From positions 1-41,307 of the forward strand of contig JAKAWG010000046.1 in the NCBI GenBank assembly GCA_021817045.1: 41,307 nucleotides of DNA, read 5' to 3'. How positions within the stretch are numbered: position 1 is the stretch's first letter; each line of letters opens with the position of its first letter. The notes under the pieces are model-generated. The model had not been told where the DNA came from. It ran no database searches and was given only the letters and a program-made list of their open reading frames with translations. Shown one piece after another: positions 32,818-40,986 of this stretch. The stretch comes from Acidobacteriota bacterium. Lineage in GTDB: Bacteria; Acidobacteriota; Terriglobia; UBA7540. The translations under genes were made by a program, and so were the position numbers.

Positions 32818-32899
32818 CCTTTAGCCGCTGAGACCCTCTGGGGCTAAAGCCCGATTCCTTCTCGTGACCCTGCGGCACGGCTGAAGCCATGCCCTGATA
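32818..32899. repeat. Intergenic palindromic repeat, right arm of a split element
   Basis: It holds GGGCTAAAGCCC (32841-32852), the linker ATTCCTTCTCGTGACCCTG and the hairpin GGCACGGCT-GA-AGCCATGCC (8 of 9 paired). This two-hairpin plan matches the 60-bp element inside metG. The rest of the 32534-32944 gap shows no gene. Confidence 0.65.
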
Positions 32900-32944
32900 C
32901 GCCGCCAACCACTGATGCGCAATTATTTATATCGCTCTGTATAA

Positions 32945-33682
32945 TCAGTTAATCCAGCGGTCAGAACCGTCCTTGTCACGCTTCCGCATGTAGACTTGAA
33001 ATTGCCGGCGCCGCCGCGCTCTTCTCCATTCGATGAAACGCTCGCGCCACGATCCCACGGAGGTTCGTGTGTGGCGGACGCGGACAAGGTACATGTAGCC
33101 AAACACCAAGCCGCCCAGGTGCGCGATATGGCTGATGCCTCCCTCACCTTGCCCAAACAGGCTGACGAATTCGATCAGTCCGATTAGTGCAACGAACCAC
33201 TTAGCCTTGATGGGAATCAGAAAATACATGTAAATCGGGCGGTTTGGGAAAATCATGCCGTAGGCTAGTAGCAGACCGAATATCGCGCCCGAGCACCCGA
33301 TGGTCATCACCATGCTGCTCGGTCCAAATAGCACATCCGTAAGACCCGCGCCTACGCCGGTGAAGAAAAAATAAAACAGGAATTGCTTACCGCCCCACAG
33401 GCTTTCGAGGTCCGGGCCGAACATCCACAAAGCAAACAGGTTGAACAAGATGTGGAAGAACCCGCCGTGGAGGAACAGGTAGGTTCCGAGCTGCCATATG
33501 AACAGGTCGTGCGTGACGGCGTAAGGCTGGAGCCCGAACAGAGCGTATGGGTATACCCAGCCGAATATTCGTAGAGGGAAATAGGTAAGGGCGAAAACGA
33601 CAGACATCGCGACGATCAGAACCTTGACTTTAGGAGTCAGTTGGGGTCCGAATGAGAACGAATATCCCTGATCGTACGCCAT
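32945..33682 (-). CDS. Rhomboid-family intramembrane serine protease
   Basis: A 245-residue multi-pass membrane protein with about six helices. The rhomboid landmarks are present: the HN motif HILFNLFALW (His77, Asn81), the catalytic-serine motif GCSGAIFG (Ser131; Cys replaces the more usual Ala or hydrophobic residue before Ser) and the catalytic His188 in HIAHLGGLVFGY. Rhomboids cut membrane proteins within the bilayer; the substrate is not known. A basic cytoplasmic tail follows (WRRARRRRQFQVYMRKRDKD). The start is the ATG at 33682 (MAYDQGYSFSFGPQL); 18 upstream codons are less likely. Confidence 0.92.
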   Translation of the reverse strand: MAYDQGYSFSFGPQLTPKVKVLIVAMSVVFALTYFPLRIFGWVYPYALFGLQPYAVTHDLFIWQLGTYLFLHGGFFHILFNLFALWMFGPDLESLWGGKQFLFYFFFTGVGAGLTDVLFGPSSMVMTIGCSGAIFGLLLAYGMIFPNRPIYMYFLIPIKAKWFVALIGLIEFVSLFGQGEGGISHIAHLGGLVFGYMYLVRVRHTRTSVGSWRERFIEWRRARRRRQFQVYMRKRDKDGSDRWIN

Positions 33683-33788
33683 ACTTTGCAGAGTACCACA
33701 AGACGCGGCGCGTGGTGGGTTGGGGTTAGGCTCCAAAGCGTAGCGCCCACAAGTAATCAGTGCCTGTCTGAAGGGCTGCGTCGGGCGC

Positions 33789-34925
33789 CTACTGGTACAG
33801 GATAAAAATCGGTTGCGGAGAGAGCCGCAGCACTTGCGCAGGCGTCATGAGGCAGCCACCCCATTTTATATCGTTAATATAGAAGAGCTTGAAACCGGTG
33901 AACTGCACCGGCTGGTTCGCGACGAAATCCCTGTAAGCGGCGTGTTTCAGGGCTGGCGATCCGAACCCGTCCATATCCATCACGATCTCCACTTGGGGCA
34001 GCGGCTTGATGGCGCGGTAATCCGTGACCATGCGCTGCGTGAAGCGATGGACAACGAGGATCTTCGGAAGCAGATGGTTTTGCCGCACAATCTCCGCCAG
34101 GAACCGCGCGGCAAAGTTGATGTCCGCGGCGCTCAAGGTGCCCCTCCACGCGCCGGGCCGCTTGCCTTCGGTCAAGGCGAACTCCGGGTCCAGGGCAAGC
34201 TCTACGTTGGGCAGTTTAAGGTACGGCGCGAGACGCGGCACTTCGACCTGCACCGTGCTCCAGCCTGGCTGGACATCAAGAAACAACAATCCGTGAATCT
34301 GGTTCGCCATGCTGATGGCTTTTTCGATCTGGCCCGCTGGCATCCGCATCATGTACTTCCCGGTTCGGCCCGGCATACCCTGGGCGGACACCACGATGTA
34401 ATCAATCGCCGGAACGACGGGCGTCGAGGGATCAGCCTTCGCCCAAGCGTTCGCCTGCGACTCGAGCATGGCAAGCACCTTGTCCGGCGGATATTTGCCC
34501 AGAACCCCCATGCGCGGCGAATAGAAATTGCCGTAGTATGCGACGACACGCTTAAAGGGAAGTATTGCGCCCGCCTCGGGATAAACGGTGTGTGGAGGCC
34601 AGAGCGGCGCCGGGCACGGCCGCAGCGCGTCCCGCCTCTTTGTAGACGCCGCCGGCTTTAATTCTCTAGCCTTTCCGGGAACCTTGTCGGGCGCCTTCTT
34701 GGCGGAAGCGGTGTCATCGGACTTCTTGCAATCCGATTGCGGCGGAAGATTGGCGAGCGCCAGCATTTTTGCGTCATACGCCGCCTTATCTACGGTGGCA
34801 GGAGCGGTCGCCGCCGACGCGCCCCCGGAGACGACCGGTTTGCTTGCTTGGCCGCCGTGCAGCAGAGCTACAGCGCCTAGACCGGCCACCCCCATGGCGC
34901 ACAAAACAACCATCAGTCTCTTCAT
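33789..34925 (-). CDS. Secreted protein of unknown function
   Basis: A 378-residue protein with a signal peptide (MKRLMVVLCAMGVAGLGAVALLHGG), a Lys/Ala/Pro-rich linker of about 90 residues with a few cysteines, and a domain starting FKRVVAYYGNFYSPRMGVLG. That domain has TPVVPAIDYIVVS, GLLFLDVQPGWST, VELALDPEFALTEGKRPG, KILVVHRFT and VEIVMDMDGFG at its successive strand ends. The regular alternation of strand-end acidic residues suggests a TIM barrel, such as a glycoside-hydrolase-like fold, but I recognise no named family. The start is the ATG at 34925; the stop of a small upstream ORF overlaps it (ATGA). Confidence 0.75.
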   Translation of the reverse strand: MKRLMVVLCAMGVAGLGAVALLHGGQASKPVVSGGASAATAPATVDKAAYDAKMLALANLPPQSDCKKSDDTASAKKAPDKVPGKARELKPAASTKRRDALRPCPAPLWPPHTVYPEAGAILPFKRVVAYYGNFYSPRMGVLGKYPPDKVLAMLESQANAWAKADPSTPVVPAIDYIVVSAQGMPGRTGKYMMRMPAGQIEKAISMANQIHGLLFLDVQPGWSTVQVEVPRLAPYLKLPNVELALDPEFALTEGKRPGAWRGTLSAADINFAARFLAEIVRQNHLLPKILVVHRFTQRMVTDYRAIKPLPQVEIVMDMDGFGSPALKHAAYRDFVANQPVQFTGFKLFYINDIKWGGCLMTPAQVLRLSPQPIFILYQ

Positions 34926-35158
34926 ATTTTCATTGTACACAGCTTCGCATAAGGCCGCGTGACCGCGCTTCGCTGGGCGGCGCAAACATGGCGCGGTTTG
35001 CTATGTCCGCGGATTCCCGAGATCAAATCTTCACTCGCGTCATCGACCACCTCGCCGTCTTGGTCGCAGACATCACAGAGCGGGTAGACAAGGCGCCAGG
35101 TTTGTCGGCTTTTGGGCGTATAAGACTGACCTGTGTCGCACGTCCACGCTTTGCTCAC
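34922..35158 (-). CDS. Small ORF overlapping the next gene by ATGA, doubtful
   Basis: A 78-codon GTG-start ORF with a cysteine pattern (WTCDTG and YPLCDVCDQDGEVVDDASEDL) that could bind zinc. Its TGA stop overlaps the ATG of the secreted-protein gene. No family is recognised, the opposite strand is also open, and the C-terminal half lacks obvious conservation. It may be a relic. Confidence 0.3.
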   Translation of the reverse strand: MSKAWTCDTGQSYTPKSRQTWRLVYPLCDVCDQDGEVVDDASEDLISGIRGHSKPRHVCAAQRSAVTRPYAKLCTMKI

Positions 35159-35175
35159 TACGCATCGGGTCTTTT

Positions 35176-35388
35176 TCAATCTTCGCCGCGTGCAGGCCGA
35201 GAATGGGGAAAAAATGGTAGCAGAAACGCCGGCACGTTTCGGCCGGGGCGGAAATCCGCTTTGATTATCGGCCAGCGCCGTGTCCGCCAGCACAGCAGTG
35301 CGAGCAGTCCCAGCGCATGAACGAGTGCACTCATCACCGCGAGAACCACCGCGGAGGTGATTGGCGGCAGCATCGGGGAACGCCTCAC
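35176..35388 (-). pseudogene. Short membrane-protein fragment after the EmrB-like gene, doubtful
   Basis: A 70-codon GTG-start ORF overlapping the transporter stop (TAGTG). It has one clear membrane helix (ITSAVVLAVMSALVHALGLLALL) and then a basic, Pro-rich tail. The helix resembles the first helix of small bacterial two-helix ion channels, but the rest is absent, so it may be the remains of such a gene. The remaining bases of the 34926-35387 interval show no other gene. Confidence 0.3.
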
Positions 35389-37013
35389 TACCCTTCGACC
35401 GCTCTGCCGGGCGCGTGCGGCTCATTCTTTTTCAGGAAGAAGGAAAGGATGAAGAGAATGGCCGCCGCCACCGAGAAGACGTGGTAGGCGTCAATGTAAG
35501 CGAGCGAGACGGCCTGCGCGATCACGGCGTGGTAGATACGTGCGTAGGCTTGATAGAGCGCATCAGTAGCGCTGAGCCCGGCTTGGGAAAGTGCAGTCGT
35601 CAATTGGTGCAGTGAGCCTGCGGCATACACGTTGGCTGGATCGAGATGCGATACGAGCACCTGTTGGTGGAACTGCGCTCTCCGCGCCACGATCGTGGTG
35701 ACAATGGAGGTGCCAAAGCTCATGCCGATGTTGCGCATGAAGTTGATGAGCGCAGAAATCGCGTTGTTCTTCTCAGCCGGAAGCCCGACGTAGACAACTG
35801 TCGTTAGCGGAACGAACAATAGCGGCAGGCCGATGACCTGGAGCACGCGCACCCAAGAGGCGACTCCGAAACTAATCAGCGTATCCATGTTCCGGGTTGA
35901 ATACCACATGCCAAGTGCCATCAGAGCCCAGCCCACATGCACCAAGCGCCGCGCTTGAACTTTCGCCAGTAGCCGGCCCACCATCGGTAATTCCATGAGC
36001 AGGAACAGGCCGCCAAACGAGAGCACAAGGCCCGCGGTTTCGGCGGTGTACCCCATCAGGGTTTGCAGGTAAAGCGGCATCATCACCAACGTGCTGAACA
36101 TCATGAGGCCGAAACCGAACATCATCAGATTGGTAGTCAGGAAATTGAAGTGCTTAAACAAGCGAACGTCAATGACGGGATGGTCGTGAAACCACTCCCA
36201 GAAGAACAACCCGACAAGCGCAACGAGTGTGACAATGGCTAGAGTGAGGATGAAGTGAGAGCCAAACCAGTCATCTTCCTGCCCCTTATCGAGCATGACT
36301 TGCAAGACCCCAATCCCCACGGTCAGCAGGCCGATGCCGATGTAGTCGATCTTGACGAGTCCCCGAGCCAGGCGGCGCAGATAGGGAGGGTCTTGGACGA
36401 GTTGCCCGACCAGCATCAGCGCCAGGGCGCCAACCGGGATGTTAATAAAGAAGATCCAGCGCCACGAATAGCTGTCGGTGATCCAGCCGCCGAGCGTGGG
36501 GCCGATGATGGGCGCGAGAACTGTCGTGATGCCGTAGAGGGCGAAGGCTTGGCCGCGCTGACTTTCAGGAAAAGCGTCCGCGAGGATCGCCTGCGCCACA
36601 GGCTGCAACCCACCGCCCCCGGCGCCTTGCATCACCCGGAACACGATGATGGCCGAAAGGGTTGGGGCGAGGCCGCAAAGCACCGAACTTGCTGTAAAGA
36701 TAAGAAGCGAGAGCATGAAATACTTCTTGCGGCCGATGGTGTTTGAGATCCAACCGCTCAACGGCAAAACGATGGCGTTGGCCACCAGGTAGGACGTAAG
36801 AATCCAGGTGGCCTGATCGTTACTTGAGGAGAGGCTGCCCGCCATGTGCGGCAAGGCGACGTTGGCAATGCTGGCATCGAGCATCTCCATGAAGGCCGAC
36901 ATGGCGACGACCGAAGCGACCAGCCAGGGGCTGCGCCCCCGTGACAACGGAAGCGCAAGAGCCGTGCGGCCTTCAAGGGGACTGGCTAGCGTGTTATCAA
37001 GGGAAGAGCCCAA
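35388..37013 (-). CDS. DHA2-family (EmrB/QacA-type) drug efflux transporter
   Basis: A 541-residue major-facilitator protein with about 14 membrane helices. It has the DHA2 hallmarks: MSAFMEMLDASIANVALPHM in helix 1, the loop motif SGWISNTIGRKKYFM (motif A), RVMQGAGGGGLQPVAQAI (motif B region) and LAPIIGPTLGGWITDSYSWRWIFFINIPVG (motif C). It exports drugs or toxic organic compounds with proton exchange, as part of a three-part pump with the EmrA-like adaptor and TolC encoded just upstream. The start is the TTG at 37013, with GGAAGGAG 9 nt upstream; the gap to the adaptor gene is 27 nt. Confidence 0.94.
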   Translation of the reverse strand: MGSSLDNTLASPLEGRTALALPLSRGRSPWLVASVVAMSAFMEMLDASIANVALPHMAGSLSSSNDQATWILTSYLVANAIVLPLSGWISNTIGRKKYFMLSLLIFTASSVLCGLAPTLSAIIVFRVMQGAGGGGLQPVAQAILADAFPESQRGQAFALYGITTVLAPIIGPTLGGWITDSYSWRWIFFINIPVGALALMLVGQLVQDPPYLRRLARGLVKIDYIGIGLLTVGIGVLQVMLDKGQEDDWFGSHFILTLAIVTLVALVGLFFWEWFHDHPVIDVRLFKHFNFLTTNLMMFGFGLMMFSTLVMMPLYLQTLMGYTAETAGLVLSFGGLFLLMELPMVGRLLAKVQARRLVHVGWALMALGMWYSTRNMDTLISFGVASWVRVLQVIGLPLLFVPLTTVVYVGLPAEKNNAISALINFMRNIGMSFGTSIVTTIVARRAQFHQQVLVSHLDPANVYAAGSLHQLTTALSQAGLSATDALYQAYARIYHAVIAQAVSLAYIDAYHVFSVAAAILFILSFFLKKNEPHAPGRAVEG

Positions 37014-37040
37014 GGGGTTCTTCTCCTTCCGGGTATCCGC

Positions 37041-38306
37041 TCATCGCAGTCGCACACGCGGCTCAACCGAAAGCCCGACTCGCAGCAAGTGCTGTGGATC
37101 CTGGCCCGGATCAAACACGATTTTCACGGGGACCCGCTGAACAACTTTTACGTAGTTGCCCGTCGCGTTCTCAGGTGGAAGCAAACTGAACTGCACACCG
37201 GTGGCCTGAGAAATGCCAAAGACGTGACCCTTATAGTCCCGCCCGTAAGCATCGACGTGGATGATCGCCGGATTGCCCGGCCGCATCTGCCTCAAGGCTG
37301 TTTCCTTAAAATTGGCCGTGACCCATATGTCCCGGGTCGGCACAATGCTCAATAACGTCTGGCCCGGGGCGACGTTCTGCCCCGCAACAACAGTACGCTT
37401 GCCAACAATGCCGCTCACCGGCGCCACAATCGTGGTGTACTCGAGATTGAGTTCAGCCTGCTCCAGCCGCGCCTCAGCCGTCTGGACCGCCCCGACTGCC
37501 GCCTCCGCCCGCGCGCGCGTTGCTTGAAGCTGTTGCGGGCGAGTGTACGCACTGTGAAGGGCGGCTTGAACCTGGGCCAGTTGACTTTCCGCCTGGCTCA
37601 CCTGGCGGTGCGCGGCTGCCGCCAGCGCCTTCAACGCCACGACAGTGTCCGCGCTCCCCTTGGCCTCCGCTACCGCGTGGTCGTACTGCTGGCGGGAAAC
37701 CTCATGTTTACGAACCAGATTCGCATAGCGCCGGAGGTCAGCCTGAGTCTTCACGTTGTTGGCCTCGGCTTCCCGAAGCCGGGCCTCGGAGGCTTCGAAT
37801 TGGCGTTCGGCCGCAGCAATCCCCGCCTGCGCGCTTTCCACCGCCGCCTGCGCGGACCGCACCTGGCTTAACGTCGTAACGGAAGTGATCGGAACTCCCA
37901 CCGCCGCTGCATGCGCAGTCGCTCGCGCCTCGGCGAGCTGGCCCTCAGCCTGGTTGACGGCCGCACGGTAATCCGCCGGGTCCAGTTCTACCAGCACCGC
38001 GCCTTTTTCGACGTAGTCAGTGTTATCGACCAGCACCTTAACCACGTGCCCGGTGATGCGGGCGCTGACGGGATGAAGATGCGCGTCAATCTGCGCGTCG
38101 TCGGTCGAAACCCAGCCTGCGTAATGGCGCCACACCAGCAGAGCTCCGACAGCAATGAGCGCTGCGGCCAGCAAGAGCGGAAGCTTCCGCGACTTCGCCT
38201 TGCTCACTGGAGCCGGCGCGTTACCAGCTTCGCGGCTGATTTCGTTTTCTTGCGCCGTGGCTTTCGGCGCAGGTGATTCTGGCTGTACTTCGGTTGTTTG
38301 CGCCAT
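37041..38306 (-). CDS. EmrA-like membrane-fusion adaptor
   Basis: A 421-residue HlyD/EmrA family protein. It has a cytoplasmic tail of about 43 residues, one membrane helix (LPLLLAAALIAVGALLVW), a lipoyl domain (VSTDDAQIDAHLHPVSARITGHVVKVLV) and a long Ala/Gln/Glu-rich coiled-coil hairpin. The second lipoyl half follows (YTTIVAPVSGIVGKRTVVAGQNV), then a beta-barrel. TDDAQID is the classic start of EmrA-type adaptors. It bridges the DHA2 pump and the TolC channel. A ribosome-binding site GGAGGG overlaps the end of tolC, 3 nt upstream of the stop/start gap, so the genes are tightly coupled. Confidence 0.93.
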   Translation of the reverse strand: MAQTTEVQPESPAPKATAQENEISREAGNAPAPVSKAKSRKLPLLLAAALIAVGALLVWRHYAGWVSTDDAQIDAHLHPVSARITGHVVKVLVDNTDYVEKGAVLVELDPADYRAAVNQAEGQLAEARATAHAAAVGVPITSVTTLSQVRSAQAAVESAQAGIAAAERQFEASEARLREAEANNVKTQADLRRYANLVRKHEVSRQQYDHAVAEAKGSADTVVALKALAAAAHRQVSQAESQLAQVQAALHSAYTRPQQLQATRARAEAAVGAVQTAEARLEQAELNLEYTTIVAPVSGIVGKRTVVAGQNVAPGQTLLSIVPTRDIWVTANFKETALRQMRPGNPAIIHVDAYGRDYKGHVFGISQATGVQFSLLPPENATGNYVKVVQRVPVKIVFDPGQDPQHLLRVGLSVEPRVRLR

Positions 38307-38309
38307 GGC

Positions 38310-39782
38310 TTACTTCCCTCCGAGATAATTGAGCGCGGCTTGTTCGGCGATGCCGAGGGCTCGCGCTAACGCCACTTTGGCTACGTTGTGCTGGTAAAGG
38401 CTGGCAATGTAGGCTTCGTCGGCACCGGCTACAGCCTCCTGCGCCTCCACCACCTCAATGTTGTCGGTCACTCCGGAGGCAAAGCGGTCTTGGGCTTGGG
38501 TCAGGGTCATATGCGCCAGGCTCACGCTGCTGCGGGCGACGGACACTTGTTCGGCCGCGGTCTCGAGATTCATCAGCGCCGTGCGGACGTCGTACCCGAT
38601 CTGACCTTTGAGATTGTTCAGTTGCCCTTCGGCCCGCTTAAGCCGGGAGTCCGCTTGAAGGAGCTCACCGCGTACCTTTCCTCCTTGAAACAGCGGTATG
38701 GTGAGCGTTGCAGCGGCAAGGAAAGTCTCGTGAGAATGCGGGATATTGAGACCGAGGTCGCCATAGTTGCCCTCGACACCCACCGAAGGGTAACGCTCCG
38801 CGATGACGGCTCGCCGGTGAGCCTCGGCCGCCCGGACTTGAGCCAAAGCCGCTTTGTAATCCGGCCGGCTCTCGTAGGCCTCCGCGATCGCCTTCTCCGG
38901 CATCATGCCTTCAAATGGTTCGAACGGAACTTCGGTGCTCAGTACAAACTTCTGCCCATCCGGGAGCCCGATCACCCGCGCAAGATTCAGCTTTGCCGTC
39001 CGGTGGTCATTGCGCGCAGCGATCAAGTTTTCCTGCCTCGATTTCAATTCCACTTGTGCCCGCAACCTATCAATTTCCGGGCTGAGGCCGTTTTGGTACC
39101 GGTCCGCAGCCTGCTGATAGAGAGCCTGCGCCGTGTTGACCTCGGCTTGGGCTGCCCCTACCCGCGCCCTTGCCGCGATGGTGACCAGGTAGGCGTTTCC
39201 CACTGCGAAGACCACTAAATTGCGGGCATCCTGATACGTGTAGTGGGCGGCGAGGACCTGCTCGGAGGCGCTCTGTGCATTTCGCAGCGCGTGAAAGTCC
39301 AAAATCGGCGAGCTTGCGTAAATTCGGGCGTTAAAGACGTTGAACGACACGATAGGATTGACGCCCTTAATGGTGGGAGGAAAGCCAATCGCGGCCAGGT
39401 TCACCGTCTCGCGCGACTGGCTGGTTCCGGTCGTCAAGTGGGGCAGCAGATGGCTTAAGGCTCCCGCACGCTCGCCTCTGGCAGCGCGGGTCGATTGCTC
39501 GTCTAGCAGGACCCCCAGGTTGTACCGCAGTCCCCTTTCAACGGCGTCCTTCAACGACAGGCGAAGCGTCTCGGGTGTTGCCGCACCCGATGAGATGCTG
39601 CCGAGAAAGGGATTTTGGAGGGAATTGAGGTTCGAAACCGTGGGAGACGCTGTGGTTGGGTTCATGCTCGCGCCGGAGGTTGAGTATTGAGCCCTGCCGA
39701 GCCCGGCAAAACTCAACATGACGACAGCTACCAACACGGCCCGTTTCACTTCATGCTGAATGTGTTTCGAAGTGGTTTCCAT
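38310..39782 (-). CDS. TolC-family outer-membrane efflux protein
   Basis: A 490-residue protein with a signal peptide (VKRAVLVAVVMLSFAGLGRAQ). Two repeats of the TolC family (OEP domain) follow, each with long coiled-coil helices: LRLSLKDAVERGLRYNLGVLL and ARARVGAAQAEVNTAQALYQQA in the first, AEAYESRPDYKAALAQVRAAEA and AEQVSVARSSVSLAHMTLTQAQ in the second. The C-terminus has DNIEVVEAQEAVAGADEAYIAS, typical of the family. It forms the trimeric exit duct of the EmrAB-like pump; it could also serve the MacAB-like pump encoded at 11-15 kb, which has no channel of its own here. The next gene, the adaptor, starts 3 nt after its stop. Confidence 0.93.
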   Translation of the reverse strand: METTSKHIQHEVKRAVLVAVVMLSFAGLGRAQYSTSGASMNPTTASPTVSNLNSLQNPFLGSISSGAATPETLRLSLKDAVERGLRYNLGVLLDEQSTRAARGERAGALSHLLPHLTTGTSQSRETVNLAAIGFPPTIKGVNPIVSFNVFNARIYASSPILDFHALRNAQSASEQVLAAHYTYQDARNLVVFAVGNAYLVTIAARARVGAAQAEVNTAQALYQQAADRYQNGLSPEIDRLRAQVELKSRQENLIAARNDHRTAKLNLARVIGLPDGQKFVLSTEVPFEPFEGMMPEKAIAEAYESRPDYKAALAQVRAAEAHRRAVIAERYPSVGVEGNYGDLGLNIPHSHETFLAAATLTIPLFQGGKVRGELLQADSRLKRAEGQLNNLKGQIGYDVRTALMNLETAAEQVSVARSSVSLAHMTLTQAQDRFASGVTDNIEVVEAQEAVAGADEAYIASLYQHNVAKVALARALGIAEQAALNYLGGK

Positions 39783-39841
39783 AACTCACTGCCCCTCTTC
39801 CAGAATCCCCACCAGTTTATGTTTCCGGGGGGCGATTCTCA

Positions 39842-39855
39842 GTGATGGGCATCAC
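39842..39855. promoter_or_regulatory. Palindrome upstream of tolC, possible operator
   Basis: GTGATGGGCATCAC has perfect 6-bp arms (GTGATG / CATCAC) around GG, 60-73 bp before the tolC ATG, in the only gap of the efflux operon longer than 30 nt. It may bind a regulator; it does not resemble the GACTGAC palindrome at the tetR start. Confidence 0.4.
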
Positions 39856-39901
39856 CTGAGCTTTACGGCGTGACTCGTATTCCCATCGCGAGAGCGGCCT
39901 G

Positions 39902-40273
39902 TCAGCATTCGCTTGCCCTCTGCCGGGAGGGTTGATTTCCCTGTAGGGCGCTAAAGAGCGGCTCGGCGTCTCCAATCACCCGCGTGGCAAGTGCGAAGCG
40001 CACAATGCGGAGCGTTTCAAGCAGCTTCTCAGCCGGAATTCCTTGCACCTTGGCTTTGTTTGCCATGGCCTCGACGCAAGGGTGGCTGGAAGCCGCCAAC
40101 GCCGCAGCCAGGTAAATGAGCGTTCGGGTCTCTTCGTTCAACGCCGGCTCCTCGGAAGGCATCGCGTAGCCGCCCGACCGCATGTGCTCATGAACCAAAC
40201 TCTCGTCTACCGCGGCAGCTTTCTGGATCGCTTCGGGTATTGCGCCCATGCTTTGGTTTGGATTTCTTGACAT
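39902..40273 (-). CDS. Carboxymuconolactone-decarboxylase/AhpD-like protein
   Basis: A 123-residue all-helical protein. Its core, NEETRTLIYLAAALAASSHPCVEAMANKAKVQGIPAEKLLETLRIVRFA in order, follows the CMD pattern (LIxLAxALA, C at the end of one helix, then helices). AhpD relatives need a CxxC pair for peroxidase activity; here only one Cys (HPCVEA) is seen, so redox function is unlikely or different. The start at 40273 lies 86 bp inside the 3' end of tetR, in a different frame; ATG at 40249 is an alternative. It is the second gene of the TetR-led efflux operon, perhaps handling a substrate or inducer. Role is inferred only from position. Confidence 0.7.
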   Translation of the reverse strand: MSRNPNQSMGAIPEAIQKAAAVDESLVHEHMRSGGYAMPSEEPALNEETRTLIYLAAALAASSHPCVEAMANKAKVQGIPAEKLLETLRIVRFALATRVIGDAEPLFSALQGNQPSRQRASEC

Positions 40274-40943
40274 CAAGTGCTGTAGTGCACTTCCAATAGT
40301 CTTCGAAGCTGGCGTCAAGCAGAGTTTCAAGTTTGTCCTGCGGCCGAACAGCCCAGATAACGAGCGTTCCAAAGAGGGCTTGCTGGAAGCCCCGGCTCAT
40401 GGCGTGGGCATCCCGGTCATTCCTCACTTCGCCGCGCCTCTGGCCTCGCCGGAGAATCGCGGCGAGCACTCGGCGCCCTTCGCTCATGCCTGCCGCAACC
40501 GTCTCTCGCGCCGCCTCGTTTCCCAGGATTGCCGCAACCATCGCGCGCGCAAGCCTCGGACAGCACCCCATCTCCTCCCCGAGGCTCTTAAACAACCGGT
40601 GCAAAATATCGTGAAGACTCTTATCTCTTCCCCTGGCTTCTTCTGCGGCCTCGGCTAGTGTGGCGTGCTGAATTTGGATGAAGAGGCCAAATATCTCTTC
40701 CTTGCTACGGAAGTAATTGAAGAACGTCCCCTTACCGATGTCTGCTTCCTCGGTGATTTGGTCCACCGTTGTCGCGGTCAGACCTCGCTCGGCGAAGAGC
40801 TTCAAGGCGGCGCGGTAGATGCGCTCCCGCGTCTGGATTTTCTTCCGCTCGTGGCGAGGCAGCGCTTCGATCTCGGCCGTTCGGTTTATGAGGGGCCGCC
40901 TTCCGATGTGACCTTCATACGTAGTAGACTGACCGTCAGTCAT
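40188..40943 (-). CDS. TetR-family transcriptional repressor
   Basis: A 251-residue regulator. The N-terminal helix-turn-helix is clear (TRERIYRAALKLFAERGLTATTVDQITEEADIGKGTFFNYFRSKEEIF, about residues 36-85), followed by a helical ligand-binding domain. The C-terminal ~30 residues (KSKPKHGRNTRSDPESCRGRREFGS) are basic and look like an extension into the next gene. The ATG at 40943 has GGAGG 8 nt upstream. A 15-bp palindrome overlaps its first codons and is likely its own operator. It leads the efflux operon and probably represses it until a drug binds. Confidence 0.9.
   Translation of the reverse strand: MTDGQSTTYEGHIGRRPLINRTAEIEALPRHERKKIQTRERIYRAALKLFAERGLTATTVDQITEEADIGKGTFFNYFRSKEEIFGLFIQIQHATLAEAAEEARGRDKSLHDILHRLFKSLGEEMGCCPRLARAMVAAILGNEAARETVAAGMSEGRRVLAAILRRGQRRGEVRNDRDAHAMSRGFQQALFGTLVIWAVRPQDKLETLLDASFEDYWKCTTALDVKKSKPKHGRNTRSDPESCRGRREFGS
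40927..40941. promoter_or_regulatory. Probable TetR operator
   Basis: GACTGACCGTCAGTC has perfect 7-bp arms around one central base. It overlaps codons 1-6 of tetR. TetR-family repressors usually bind such palindromes next to their own gene, so this is the likely autoregulatory site; binding there would also block the operon. Confidence 0.65.
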
Positions 40944-40986
40944 CACTTATACCTCCGCCTATTTCGATGCAGCGGTGACCCCCAGG

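Noticed and set aside
34769..35320. A plus-strand ORF (183 codons) opposite the secreted-protein gene start
   Set aside because: It overlaps the signal-peptide coding region of a convincing gene, and only a short stretch looks protein-like. No ribosome-binding site.
40275..40292. AAGTGC...GCACTT inverted repeat within tetR as an operator for the CMD-like gene
   Set aside because: It lies inside coding sequence, has only 6-bp arms and no relation to the clear palindrome at the tetR start.
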